A stretch of DNA of 64,000 nt from NCBI GenBank assembly GCA_022410635.1, contig JAJVDF010000977.1, positions 309,047 to 373,046 on the forward strand. Reading direction: 5' to 3'. Made by a program: the position numbers and the translations under genes. Under the pieces are notes generated by a model. The model made no database searches. It saw nothing but the letters and a program-made list of their open reading frames with translations, and was not told where the DNA came from. The stretch comes from Tretioscincus oriximinensis (Eukaryota > Chordata > Lepidosauria > Squamata > Gymnophthalmidae). Shown one piece after another: positions 10,195-21,529 of this stretch; position 1 is the stretch's first letter, and every line of letters starts with the position of its first letter.

Positions 10195-10312
10195 CTCAGA
10201 AGGATCAGCTTTGGATTAGTTAATGTGGAAAGGTAATAGCTATTCACTTTGCTGATATATTCTTTCATTTTGAAGGTGAACTGAAGCTGGATTAAAACTT
10301 AGACGTGACCAT
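10195..10312 (+). repeat. Dispersed repeat family F5, partial copy
   Basis: Shares segments with 11012-11214 and 36755-36955: gttaatgtggaaaggtaat, tcactttgctgatat, and the end gaactgaagctggattaaaa. The family has inverted-looking ends (taatccagcttcaatcc at one end, gaaggtggactaattg at the other), so it resembles a non-autonomous DNA element. Confidence 0.45.
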
Positions 10313-10318
10313 AGCCTA

Positions 10319-10570
10319 TATTTATTTATTTGTATTTATATCCCGCCCTATACCCGAAGGTCTCAGGGCGACCAACCATAGGGTGGTGTACATAGCTTTT
10401 GTTGCTTCCTCCACAACAGACACCCTGTGGAGTAGGTGGGGCTGAGAGAGTTCAAAGAACTGTGACTGACCCAAGGTCACCCCGCTGGCTTCATGGTGGA
10501 GTGGGGAATTGAACCGGGAGACTACCAGATAAGACTCCCACATTCTAACCACTGCACCAAACTGGCTCTC
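10319..10570 (-). mobile_element. tRNA-derived SINE with an L2-type tail (SINE-A)
   Basis: On the minus strand it starts gagagccagtttggtgcagt, containing an A-box (TGGTGCAGTGG). A B-box follows (CGGTTCAATTCC), then a body with tgaccttgggtcagtcac and acagggtgtctgttgtgg. The 3' end reads gccctgagaccttcggg, then tatagggcgggatataaata and AAATA repeats. That 3' end is nearly identical to the end of the L2 LINE at 9571-9635. It matches the tRNA-head SINEs common in squamates. It is non-coding. Confidence 0.85.
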
Positions 10571-10624
10571 AACATGTACTTAGGTTTTCTTGGTGAAAAT
10601 TTTCCCCTCTCTTATCATACAACA

Positions 10625-10965
10625 CTAGAATCAAGGTGGCACTCTATGAAGCTGGTGGGCAGAAGAGATAGGACAGACAAGAAAAAATATTGTTTTACCC
10701 AGAAAAGGTGGTGGATAGCCTGGATACCTTTAAGATGGGATTCCACAAATTCATAAAAGCCAAGTGTATCAATAGATGGATGTCGATGCTGCCTCCAGGA
10801 TGGAGCAGCAGGCAGTATTCCTGAAATATCCTTTGTAAGGAAAAGAGAACAGATGGTTTTCCTTCTTCTGATTGAGTTTGGTGGGCCACTGTGAGTCATA
10901 ATGCTGGACTAGAGGGCCTGTAGTCTGACTCAGCAGAATTCACCTTATGTTCTAATGTTCTTGGT
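10625..10965 (+). mobile_element. CR1 LINE 3' end
   Basis: Contains the degraded end of the CR1 reverse transcriptase frame (residues like RTDKKKYCFTQK). The typical CR1 3' UTR follows (ggtgggccactgtgagtc, then aatgctggactagagggcc). It ends cttatgttctaatgttctt, the CR1 short tandem 3' repeat. The 5' part is truncated. Confidence 0.8.
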
Positions 10966-11011
10966 GTTTCTTCAAAGTCAAACAGCAGAGATAATGACTA
11001 TAGACACACGT

Positions 11012-11214
11012 ATGTTTTAATCCACCTGCAGTCCACTTTCAGAGTGAGGGAACTCATCAGCGAAGAGAACTTTGTTTCAGCATTCTCTAATTCAGAAACC
11101 TCCCTTTGATTTAGATAATGTGGAATGAAAATTGCTGTTCACTTTGCTTACGTGATCTTCCATTCTGAAAATAGACTGAAACTGGTTTAAAACTGAAGTG
11201 TGTCCAGGACTAGT
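11012..11214 (+). repeat. Dispersed repeat family F5, copy
   Basis: Starts with taatccacctgcagtccact and has the shared blocks gcattctctaattcagaaa, gataatgtggaatgaaaat and tcactttgcttacg. It ends actggtttaaaactgaagtg. It aligns along its length with 36755-36955. No coding frame. Confidence 0.5.
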
Positions 11215-11560
11215 AAGTAGACTTCGGACATGCAGTGAATCTATGGCAGCTGCTGCTCATAACAAAGCTAATGCCCCACCTGCAGACCCTTTGGTGTCAC
11301 GTTTTAAGAGGTGTTGACTCGGATTATTCATATTTTATGGTAATTGGCCAATATTTTAATAGTGTTATTTTTTAAGAAAAGCTTCTATGATTATTCTTTT
11401 GTAAACAATTGCTTTTCCTGTGTAAAGGAATTTAACAGCCCAAAAGAGCTCAGTTTATTTGTACTCAAATGATTTGCAGTGCACGTTGTAAGGTCTTGGA
11501 ATCCTTTGCTAGTGTTGTTTATTATGATTCATTTAGGATCTTTTTGCTTCACATCCTGAA

Positions 11561-11697
11561 ATAAGAACGTAAGGGAAGTCCTCCTGGTTTGAACCACAGC
11601 ACATCTAGTCCAGCATTCCGTCTCACATAATACCCACTAATTGCTTCTGGACTCCACAAGTAGCAGAAGGGTAATTCCTGTTCCCAATTCCCTGTAT
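11561..11697 (-). mobile_element. CR1 LINE 3' end
   Basis: The plus strand begins ataagaacgtaaggga and continues with catctagtccagcattcc, which is the reverse complement of a CR1 3' UTR and terminal repeat. It is a short truncated copy. Confidence 0.65.
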
Positions 11698-11704
11698 TTA
11701 GATT

Positions 11705-12480
11705 TGTCGACTCATAGAGTTAGAAGGGACCTCCAGGGTCACTGCCAGGGCCAGATTTAAGCTGTATTTTGCCCATGGGCTGTAATTTACTTTTTGATTT
11801 ACTTAGTTCTTTATTTATTTATTTTACTCCCCCTCCTCCCTCAGCTACTTTGGGATTTATAATAATAAAACCAATAAAATATTAATATCTTCTTAGTACT
11901 ACCGGCATCTATATTTTGTCTAAATACAACCTTTTTCTCAGTGCAGGATTCACCACAGAAGTGGCTATCCAACCTCTGTTTGAGGATTTCCTTTGAAGGA
12001 GAACACATCACCATTTTGCTGATCTCTGGTTGCTGTCATTACCTCTTTTGGTTGCATAGACTGATAGGTGAAAAAATACATCCTCTTGCCTAGCAAAGGG
12101 GCTAGTAGCACTTTGAGACTTAGAGGAGAAAAGTGGGTGGCATAAGCTTTCGTAGACATGTCTACTTCTTCAGATGCTGAGGGACTAATGTCAGGGTCCT
12201 CAGCATCTGAAGAAGTAGACGTGTCTACGAAAGCTTATGCCACCCACTTTTAGTCTCAAAGTGCTACTAGCCCCTTTGCTGGACTTTCTACTAGACTAAC
12301 ACAGCTATTTCTCTGAAATCATCTTCTCTGTTTTACAAGTATTGCTCATCAACTTTGTAAAGTGCTCCGATTCTAGTGTTATGTAATGGAGAAAATATTT
12401 TTTCTCTGTATATCTTTTCCACCTCATACATTATTTTATGTACGTCAGTCAGGTCAGTGTGGTGACCAAATGACTTGGAT
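11705..12480 (-). mobile_element. CR1 LINE 3' fragment, split by other insertions
   Basis: Three pieces read as one CR1 in reverse: 11705-11754 (catagagttagaagggacct), 11940-12090 (gtggctatccaacctctgtt) and 12319-12480 (aaatattttttctctgtat, from the end of the reverse-transcriptase region). Between them lie unrelated sequence (11755-11939, beginning ccagggccagatttaagc) and a Penelope-like foldback (12091-12318). The nesting dates the foldback as younger than this CR1. Confidence 0.65.
12091..12318. mobile_element. Penelope-like foldback element, palindromic copy (b), inside CR1
   Basis: An almost perfect palindrome centred near 12190: arms of roughly 100 bp run outward as agcaaaggggctagtagcac and its complement. 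Both arms hold the hammerhead-like core: minus strand at 12148-12173 and plus strand at 12207-12232 (CTGAAGA, A, GTAGAC hairpin GTCTAC, GAAA). The right arm extends about 35 bases further than the left and ends at the ctatttctctgaaa terminus. No coding sequence. Confidence 0.65.
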
Positions 12481-12825
12481 GTCTCTGCTTGTATATTAGT
12501 ATCTCCTCATTTGCTTTTAGTTGATGCTCAGATATTTGCATCAGATATCTCAGAAAGGTTGTTCTTACATCTGCCTTTTGTTATGGATCCTAAATCTTTC
12601 ATTGTTAATGTTAAGGGAGTTGTGGTAACCTATCCAAAAATCAATCACCCTTTCATCTGTTTAGCTGCAGAAAGGTGACAAAGTTTTGTTCTCTGCTGAC
12701 AGAAATCTCTCCTTTTTTTTTTTCAAAAAATAATTTATTTATGTCTTCAGTGATGCAAATATATTGAACAGACAAAACTGAATACATTACAGTACCTCTG
12801 ACAAATTATGATCAATGTAGAATCT

Positions 12826-14160
12826 TTTTTTTTTATTATTATTATTTTTAAATTTTTCCAGAAATTTACAACCAACAAACTCATAATATAGTTAAATGAC
12901 ATAATGACAGTGTCCCCATGCACCCCCCTCCCCCCCTAGAATGGCTTGGTCCACATTAGTTTGGGTAGGAATTCCTTGTTAGATTTAAAGAATCCAGCGT
13001 TGTTCTCGGAACATCTTTATGGTTTCTTTTAACAGTATATATGCATTATTGCTTGAGGCATGTACAACGATTGATTGCCAGTTTATTGTCCAGTGAGGTT
13101 TGACGTTGATCCCAATGCAGAGTAGTCTTTTGCCTTGTAACACGTCAAATGTCATTAATTCGATGAGGTAATGCCACCATAGGTCCATAGTCCAATTTTG
13201 TTGGTTCTTCCATTCTTTTACAATTACCATATGTCCTGCTAAAATACCTTTATCTATGCAATATTTACGTTGATTATCGATGTTCATAAATTCTAGTGCT
13301 CCAAACAACCATATTACTGGGGATTCCGGTATTGAAATATCAGTGATCAGTTTTAATACGTCCCTAATTTTCCCCAGAACCTTATAACCTTTGGGCAATA
13401 CACCCACATATGCAGATATGTGCCCCTATTGCCACATCCGTGCCAACATATAGGCGTAATTCCAGTGATGTGTGACAATTGCGCAGGGGTACGGTACCAT
13501 CTGGATATTCTTTTTAGTTCTGTCTCCCTGAGCCTAGTATCTCTAAGTTTCAAGTATGTTTTCATCCATTGATGTCGATATGGGTTCAATTGGGGAAATT
13601 CCATTTCCCAGTATTCCATAATATTCGTTAGGTTATTATATTTACTATTCGTAATAATATCGTATATTATTTTAATTAGTTTCCTCTCTCCTTTCAGCAG
13701 CTTGTCTATGACAATCTCTAAATCAGATCTTCCAATCATAATATTTTTTAGTTCTTGATTATTTAATTGCCGTTGTATCGCCCATTCCTGTAACCAATAA
13801 GTCAGACCCCTATTTAATGTGAAATTTCTTAGTATTGTCCTGCTTACTTGATTGCCTTCGTGGTTGATTAGATCCCTTAGGGTTCTATAATTATTAGATT
13901 TTAATATATCTAAGTATTTACTTAATTGGTAGTTTCCTGCTTTATTTAGGGCTATGGTGGAGGCTACATGTCTCCAGTCCTTGACTTGTAGTCGCCAATT
14001 CATTTTCCACCTTCTAAAGTTGACGTTAAGTGGTATTAGCCATGTCTTCAACGTTTTTCCTTCAATGAAAGGGTTTAAGACTGTTTTATGTAGCATGTTA
14101 TTGGCCTCTAATTCTATCCTGATTGATTTTTTTACCCCTATCATGTTCTAGTTGGATCAA
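12826..14160 (-). mobile_element. L1-type LINE, 3' part of ORF2 with 3' UTR (copy 1)
   Basis: The minus-strand frame 14144-13353 and, after a frameshift, 13407-12985 encode the C-terminal region of L1 ORF2. It includes a Cys-rich motif with spacing C-x3-C-x7-H-x4-C followed by CPKV (about 13390-13455), typical of L1 ORF2 C-termini. The 3' UTR has a G-rich tract on the minus strand (plus 12922-12938, cccccctccccccc) and an A-rich/TAA tail at about 12826-12850. The 5' portion (endonuclease, reverse transcriptase core) is missing. It is an inactive copy. Confidence 0.8.
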
Positions 14161-16439
14161 TTTATGTATTTGAAAGGCGTCAAAGTATGATCTTAATGAC
14201 AGCAATGCATTGATACTGAAATTTCTATTGCAATTTCTACTGAAGTATGTTGAAAATTTGTGGTAAACATCTCAGATTTAGATTAAGGGAGTAGCATCTT
14301 TGGTTATGGCTTTAGGGGAATGGTTATAGTTTACTGAAGCTTTGNAGTCCTTGCTGTCCTACCAAACTTGCTGCTGGCCATGGTTCCTTTGAGGCTCTCT
14401 GGTTGCTTTGTCCAGGACTCTCCTAAGATTTTGCATCTGCATAATACAAATACAAAACCCATACTTCTTGGCACTTCTCATTGGGTGGAAACCTGTGCTG
14501 GGAATGTTATAGACCTTCCCTTTAGAAGCTTTAGAAGTTTCTACCCAATGAGAAGGCTTCCAAAGATAATAGAGAGATGGTGAATTATTTAAGGGGTGAA
14601 ATAGTAGATCAGCTCATAAGGTTAAGAAAACTACTCCAGTGTATCCATGGGGTCACCAGAAGTCAACCTCAACTTAAAGGTAGTAACAATCTGTGCTTTG
14701 GATTTTATTTTGTTCATTTTTTCCTCATTAAATTCAAGTGACACCAATTTATAAATGACAAGCTAAAGCAATTTCTCAGACAAAAACAAATCAAATATTT
14801 CAGAATTTAGTGGCACTTGGGGTTGTGCCTGGTTTAAATCCTTTTTTGAAATAAACTTGGAATTCTGAGAAGTATGCAAACAGAGCAGCCACAGGACAGA
14901 CAAAATCTCTTCTTTATAGGGCCTGAATAAGCCCCACATATTCTTCGTAATCCTTCGTAGCTTATTCTTGATATATTAGGATTTTGTCTTGTGCAGCACA
15001 ATGTAGGGCTGCTTCCTGGCTAAATGGTAAGTCTTTCAACCCTAGGGACAAGGCAAGAGAGGCAGAGTTTAATGTGCTCCAGCTGTTCTATATAAATGCT
15101 ACCTCTGCAACTTCCTCAGATTCTACCTTCCCCCACCTTGCTTGTAGATGTGCAATGCTAGCTTATCCTCATCCAAATGCTGTTTGCCACATAAATCTGT
15201 TTAGCGCAGTTTGGAGCTTCAGTGTAAACTGTGACCAGGAAGCTTTAATGGAAACTCAATTGTCTCCAGACAATGAGAGAAAATAGTGGGATCTTGTTTA
15301 GCTATTGCAATAACTGATTGCCACTCTTGCTAAACAGCAGGAGGCAGTCATAAGGCAAATTGAGGGCTCTTTTTCCAGGATCCTCTTTCTTGCAAAGGTA
15401 CCCAGATGCAAGCAAGCAAACATCTATCTGCTTCCCTTTGCTATTTCCACACACTTCCAATGCCTCTGAATATCAGTTTTGATAGATTATCCTAGGAATA
15501 TACTTGGATTGCTGCAGATATGTGTAGATGTTGTATTTTACTTTTGAAAACATTTATTTGTAAAATGTTTTTTGCAGTTTCTGAACTTGCAGTGTATACA
15601 TAGGAAAAACAAAGATATGCACAAATCTAAAAATGCAGTACAGCCAGCATCAATCTGAATCATGTGGTATTTGGTTTGAATTTGAACTGGATTGAACAGG
15701 CTTGACCCAGTTTAATTAAAAGCTGAAAAAAGTTTGATCCTGCTCATCTTTATGTTTTTAAACAATCTTGGGAAAGCCCTTTAATGGTTTAAAGCGTCCT
15801 GGTTGAAGTGGCTGATCCAGAACTGCCTGGATGGGCAATCTTACTTTTGCCTTGCTGAGTATAAAATAAGTATTTAGATTATCCTAGATTTAAGATATTG
15901 TGATAATGTGGAAGACAGTCCCCCTGTTGTGATGCCATTAAATGAAAGACCATACTTTAGAAACAGCTCTGAATTTTCAGCCGAAGGTGCATTAACACAA
16001 AATGGGGTTATAATGCATACACCAGTCTTATCCAGTGGTGTAATGTGGATGACAAGTGCCCAGAGAGGACCCATCATCGTCATACATCCCGATCACTATT
16101 GTAGCTTACCATCTTGGTGTCCTCCATGATCAGGTGGCAGAGTGGGTGGCTAGCTATTTATTTTGTAGCCCTAAGAATTTTGCACCCAACTGCTTCTGTA
16201 CCAGATACATGCTACACCACTGCACACACCACCTTTATCTGCAACTTTCCTAAAAGAACCAATTCTGTTTCAGATTTTTAGTCTATAATACAATATCATT
16301 ATAGTATAATCATTGATTGGTGCTGAAAATGAGGCTATAAGGTCTAAATCTCTGTTAATATTTTTAAACAATCTATGAAACATTCTGTTGGGTATTTCCA
16401 AAAGAGATGTTGAACATCTGCTTTCAGTTTCGTATCATC
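14161..16439. other. Intronic DNA, nothing firmly recognised
   Basis: AT-rich sequence without coding evidence; one N at 14345. A small imperfect repetition of cttattcttg-like sequence near 14945-14975 and a pair of inverted segments near 14480-14555 (cttctcattgggtggaaac and ctacccaatgagaagg) hint at a decayed foldback element. Confidence 0.4.
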
Positions 16440-17147
16440 TAAATTAATGATGGTCCGCCAGCTCAGGGCCTACATGGATGCGGAGAACCTGGCAACAGTT
16501 ATCCACGCTCTTGTAACCTCCAGATTGGACTACTGTAACGCTCTCTACGTGGGGCTGCCTTTGAAGACGGTCCGGAGGCTGGAGCTGGTGCAAAATATGG
16601 CGGCCCGGTTGTTGACCGGGACCCCGGGTCGGGCCCATATTACCCCGATCCTGAAACAACTGCACTGGCTTCCAATTCGCTTCCGAGCCCAATTCAAAGT
16701 GCTTGTTTTGACATATAAAGNCCTAAACGGCTNGGGACCTGCGTACCTAAGGGACCGTCTACTCCTGTACAGGCCAACCCGCTGCCTCAGGNCCGCTGGG
16801 GAGAATAGGCTCGTGGTGCCCTCTTCATGGAGAACAACTGGGGCACGCAAAAGAGCCTTCTCAGCGGTAGCCCCCCAATTATGGAATAGCCTCCCTCTTG
16901 AGGCTCGCCAGGCNACATCTTTGTTAACATTCCGTCGTCTGGTGAAGACCTACCTCTTCACCCGGGCATTTGGTAGTTAGTGGACCTCCCGGCCGGGCTC
17001 ACGCCTGGGGTGTGTGTGAATGGGTGGGGAGGGTTTGGGGGTCACTGTTTTTAACTGTTACGCTATTTTAATGTTGTAAGCCGCCCTGCGACCTTAGGGT
17101 GAAGGGCGGGATAAAAGTACTAAAAATAAATAAATAAAATAAAAAAA
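16440..17147 (+). mobile_element. L2-type LINE, 3' end (copy 2)
   Basis: The frame 16447-16980 encodes the last 177 residues of the L2 protein (VIHALVTSRLDYCNALYVGL, then ILKQLHWLPIRFRAQFK and SLPLEAR) with its own stop. A 3' UTR of about 160 bp ends gccgccctgcgaccttaggg and then an AAATA tail. It is more similar to the 8.1 kb copy in protein than in DNA and belongs to a distinct subfamily. Four Ns interrupt it (16721, 16733, 16792, 16914). Confidence 0.88.
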
Positions 17148-17157
17148 TATCAAAAGG

Positions 17158-17454
17158 ATAGTACTCTTGAAAGGTTTTTTTTAGCGTATTTCAGACTTAA
17201 CTCACCTTTCAAAGGGACTCAAAGCGGCTTACAAGGGTATTTTTGCCCAAAGGCTTACATTCTATCTTCCCCACCCATGTATCTACTTGCAGTCAGTTGC
17301 AATTTCTTGCAATTCATGCTTTCAAGTAGCTGGGTTGGCTAGAGCTACAGCCTAGTGGAAGGTGCTCACCCCTCCCCACAACCGACACAGGGCTTCAAAA
17401 CCCGATCTCCCAGATGAGAGACGGGTTCCTTAGTGACTGAGCTATCCATACCTG
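17158..17454 (-). mobile_element. tRNA-derived SINE with TTC tail (SINE-B), decayed copy
   Basis: The plus strand holds, in reverse, the same units as the 63382 copy: cacctttcaaagggactcaa, cagtcagttgcaatttcttg, tagctgggttggctagagct and the tRNA-like head (ending gagctatccatacctgca). The gaa-rich tail is degraded to gaaaggtttttttt. It lies directly against a CR1 fragment. Confidence 0.8.
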
Positions 17455-17590
17455 CATTCATTAAAGTATCCCAGACAGATGGTTGTCCAACTTCTGTTTG
17501 AAGAGTTCCATAAAGGAGAACATACCGCCTCCTGTAGCAACTTATTCCACCCTCATGGTCAGAAAGTTTTTTACTTTCACAGGTACTTTT
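17455..17590 (-). mobile_element. CR1 LINE fragment
   Basis: The plus strand reads gatggttgtccaacttctgt and then cctgtagcaacttattccac, the reverse complement of a CR1 3' region. It is truncated by, or adjacent to, SINE-B. Confidence 0.6.
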
Positions 17591-17599
17591 AGTTGTACA

Positions 17600-19575
17600 C
17601 TCATGTGCATCCTGAGGTGTTTTTTTCACACTATAATTTGCCACACATGACAGTGGAGATTCAGTAGTGGTAGCATGATTTTTCCTGCTAGTACTTTTGT
17701 AGTGCAATGTCCAGTTTTTGCACTTTAATGGTGCTACCTAGACGTTCCCTGTGAAAACTGCTGAGATTTTCTGCCCTGACTCATGATCCTTTGTCTGTTG
17801 TCTAGTGAGAGGATCAGTAAGAGCAGAAGCTACATGATTAGTTGCTTAATCTTATTAAATTTATACAGGAAAAAGCAGCTATCATGAATGAAAAAAACCC
17901 AACAGCCTCTCAAAACTCAGACACGTTTAAAGTGAATTGTTTACCTTTGAATTCACTCACCTGGCAATAAGAGTAGATAGTAGCCAATTGAAACAAATAT
18001 AGATCAGCTTAGCACAAGCTAGGATTTATGATAGAGTTTCATGAGAAAGAGATTTCTTTGTGTGTGTGAACAGCCAGCAATTGACAGTGTAAGTCCTTTA
18101 TAGCATGATATATAGAAAAAGGGTACAAAAGGCAACAATCTAGATGCATTCCATAATGATCACATTGGTTGAAAACTCACATATAAATTATATGGGGCAA
18201 AAGATATTTTGATTTTGCATTCAGAGATAAAAATGCCTTCCTATCTAGTATGGAGAATGTCAAGAAAATTCTTATCTTACTCTTATTTCCACTACATAGA
18301 TGAAATGTTTACAATCTGGTATCTTTATTGGTGTGGATGCACAAGTTTGTTATATCATAGAGATAAATTCATATGACAGAAGTGGTGATTTAGCTTACAA
18401 TGAGTAAACTTCAGCTAAACAGTCAATGCCTAGAGCACCCACAATTCTCTGGTTTTTGGGTATTTACAATGGCAAACCAGTTTCTCTGAAAACATCTTAC
18501 ACTATAATTACTTCTGCAATATACAGCCATAGAGAAATACAGAGTATTCTTAGAATTCACACATGGTGATGATTGGCATGTGGTGATGTTTTTTTTCTGT
18601 CTATCTAGAAGTCTTCTGGAGATAATTAGTATGGAATATTATGGCATCTTCTAAGAGAAGAATAAATCCATTATAAATTCTGGAATATCTCGACTAGATA
18701 TAACTACCACCACCACCATCACCATTATATAGTGACTCAAGAAAAAATAAGAAATATAAATAAGGATACCCATAGATACTTTAAAAAAATCTATAAAACT
18801 AAATATGTAGCAATAGTAACAACAAATTTACAATCATAGTTTTAGTCTTCAAAGCACACAATTGATAAGAAAACAATCATAATATCTTTTTATTTATGTA
18901 ACTGGTATAAGAATTTCTAGCAGTACATGAAAGTTATCTAACAAAGGTTCCCAAATAGACATAATATTATTCCTTATATCCATCTCCTGTAGAGCTGATC
19001 CGATCCTTATGCAATCATTTACCGATACTTTCTGGACTTTTATGTACAATTCCTATTTAGAGGCTCCCAGCAAATGCAGTAGGTAAGACAAGCTTAGAAA
19101 GAGCTCTCTACCTTCATGGGTCCATATAGATTGTATACAAGTCTTTCAAAAATATTGGATTTACTTTTGATATTTTGCCAAGCAAATTTAATGCCTTCTT
19201 GTTGACCTCTTCTCTACTCTACCTCAATACTACAACCTATTTAAAATTTGTCCATATGTCTCCTTTCTTTGTATTTTTTAAAAGTAACCTAAGGAAGGCT
19301 ATATAAGCAGGTGGTTGGCTTCTAATAGTCCCTTTGCCTAAGTAATTTCTTATATGTTAATTAACTTAAAATGACTGCTATATTTTTGGTGTGCACTAAA
19401 AAATACCCTTTACACTTGCAAAGGTCATGGTTGTGGGTGGGTATGATACAGCAAAGGGCTATGGAAGTCCCAGTGTGATGCTAAACATAATTTTTCTGAA
19501 ATTGTAGGGAAAGAGGCAGTGCTATTTTTTTGTGATCCCAAAGGGTAATTTTTTTCAAATATATGTAACTCAGTA
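17600..19575. other. AT-rich intronic DNA, nothing recognised
   Basis: No coding frame or repeat that I recognise. A short CAC-repeat patch occurs near 18705-18722. Confidence 0.45.
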
Positions 19576-19579
19576 AATG

Positions 19580-19690
19580 TTCCAGCTGATAATAATTTCT
19601 TTGCTCTGGAATAAAACTGCAGAATGTCCAAATGCTGTACTCCAGGTCTTCTGGGTTTTGAACACATAACATGTTTTTACCACTAGGCAG
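19580..19690 (+). repeat. Dispersed repeat family F6, fragment
   Basis: Aligns with the second half of the copies at 21530, 24385 and 57120: gctgataataatttctttg, gaatgtccaaatgctgta, and an ending acataacatgtttttacc. Non-coding. Confidence 0.4.
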
Positions 19691-20038
19691 GGTGGCAGTT
19701 AAAAAGATACACAAACAAATACAACAGTTAGAGTCTGCCAGGTCACAGAGTCAAGCTTTGGGTGATCTTATTTTGACTTCATAGCCATGTATGTGAACAA
19801 GATACTGATGCCTCTTGTTCAGATTTTCATCTGTTGTCTGAATGGAAGCATGAAAGCTTTCTTATTACTGTTTTTCATCTTGCTTAAACTTTGAAATCTT
19901 TGCTACTGCATGTAAAGGAAGAGTTTTACCAACATAAACCCATGATAGGCATTCCTAGCTTATTTTCCAACTTGTTTAAAATAGAAAGTTACTTTATGTA
20001 TTCAGTTCGTTGTGCCATTAAGAGTCAAAGGAAGACAT

Positions 20039-20721
20039 ACTGTATATACTCGAGTATAAGTCTAGTTTTTCAGCACATTTTTTAATGCTGAAAAAGCCCC
20101 CCTCAACTTATACTCGGGTGTGGTGTGGGTGTTCTCCAATCTCTCCCGCTCCTCCAGAGCTGCCTTGGCCTCCTCCATCTTGCCTTTTCCGCTAGCCATG
20201 AGTGGGACTGCACTTCCCAGCATGCTCCAGTGTCTTCCCTCCTCAAGCCTGCACAGTTGTATGTGGGCTGCTGCTGCCTTTGCTGCCTCCCTCTGAACGA
20301 ATGTCTGAGGTGGGTTTCAGTAGTGCAGGCACCGATGAAGAGTGTGGCAGCAGCAGCGGCAGCAGAGGTTATAACTATCGAGCGAGACGAGGGCGGTGTA
20401 GTACCAGAGCCTCTTTGGGACTGGCATCCTCTACATGTGCCTGATCATCCTGGGTTTGGGGGCCAAGAAGTGGATGCCAAGGGGCCCTCAGGAGCCTCCA
20501 ACATGTGGCCCTGAGGACTGTGTGACCCCCACAGGAGGCTGTGGGCCTGAGTGGGCAATAGGCAGCTCAGGGAAGGTGTTGGATTGCTTTCCTTCCTTCA
20601 TCCCTTCTGCTGCATTTCCCATCTAGGCTTATACTGGAGTAAATGTTTTCCTTTTTTTGTGGTAAAATTAGGTGTCTCGGCTTCTATTCGGGTTGATTTA
20701 TACTTTAAGTATATACGGGTA
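20039..20721. mobile_element. DNA transposon-like element with tatactcgagtataag ends and a GC-rich interior
   Basis: The left end (from 20041, TGTATATACTCGAGTATAAG) and the right end (about 20690-20719, ttatactttaagtatatacg) are inverted repeats. TA flanks each side, and a second inner hairpin lies at 20060-20115 (tttttcagcac, then gtgctgaaaaag-like). The interior 20150-20620 is GC-rich and CpG-bearing, unlike the surrounding intron. It has three overlapping short frames but none I recognise. It may be captured host DNA in a non-autonomous element. Confidence 0.5.
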
Positions 20722-21101
20722 TGTGCAGATCTTAATACAACTGTCTTCTTAGATAGGAAGAAGTTTGGCAATTTATATTTGTGATTTAACATTTAGAAAC
20801 TATGAACTTTTTCACACTTTGACTGAGAAACAATTTAAGCAGTGGCCACTTCAGATGAGGTTTTTCTACAGCTATGGTAGTTGTATCTTGAGGAATCGGT
20901 CTCATGTGCCTGTTGCCCCAAGCTGCTGCTGAAGTGGGTTTTTCTTTTCTCCAAAGGGTATGGCATGCACACACACAAACAGGCTGAAATTTGTGGTGAC
21001 GCATGAGCACTGGAGCTCACATGTATGAGGGGAGGCGAAAGAGCAACCAATCAGGAGACTGTGCACATGAGTTCTTGGGTGAGCAAAGGAATGGGAATAC
21101 A

Positions 21102-21413
21102 GTTAGAAGAAGAAGAAGAACTGTGTTCTTATACCCTGCTTTTCTCACCTTTCAAAGGGACTCAAAATGGCTTACAAGGGTATTTTGCCTGAAGGTTTAC
21201 ATTCTATCTTCCCCACCAGGCTATGGTGGTTCCCATGTATCTTCTTGCAGTCAGTTGCAATTTCTTGCAATTCTTGCTTTCGAATAGCTGGGTTGGCTAG
21301 AGCTACAGGCTAGTGGAAGGTGCTCACCCCTCCCCACATCCCGCACAGGGCTTCGAAACCCCATCTCCCAGCTGAGAGACGGATTCCTTAGCGACTGAGC
21401 TATCCGTGCCTGC
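21102..21413 (-). mobile_element. tRNA-derived SINE with TTC tail (SINE-B), full copy
   Basis: In reverse it runs from the tRNA-like head (plus-strand end gagctatccgtgcctgc) through the B-box (plus ggcttcgaaacccc) to the tail (agaagaagaagaa at 21102). It is almost co-linear with 38710-39014 and 63382-63769. Confidence 0.85.
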
Positions 21414-21529
21414 TACCCATGGATATGTCAGCTCCTTGCTATGGTGATGCAGAAAGTTAAGGACAGGTGGGCAATTGGGTTCCTCCAGATTTAAAATAAA
21501 TTCTGGGTTTAAACAGCTCATCTGGAGGG

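Noticed and set aside
20125..20514. 129-codon frame in the GC-rich interior
   Set aside because: Overlapping frames of similar quality and flanking transposon ends; kept only as a finding about possible captured sequence.
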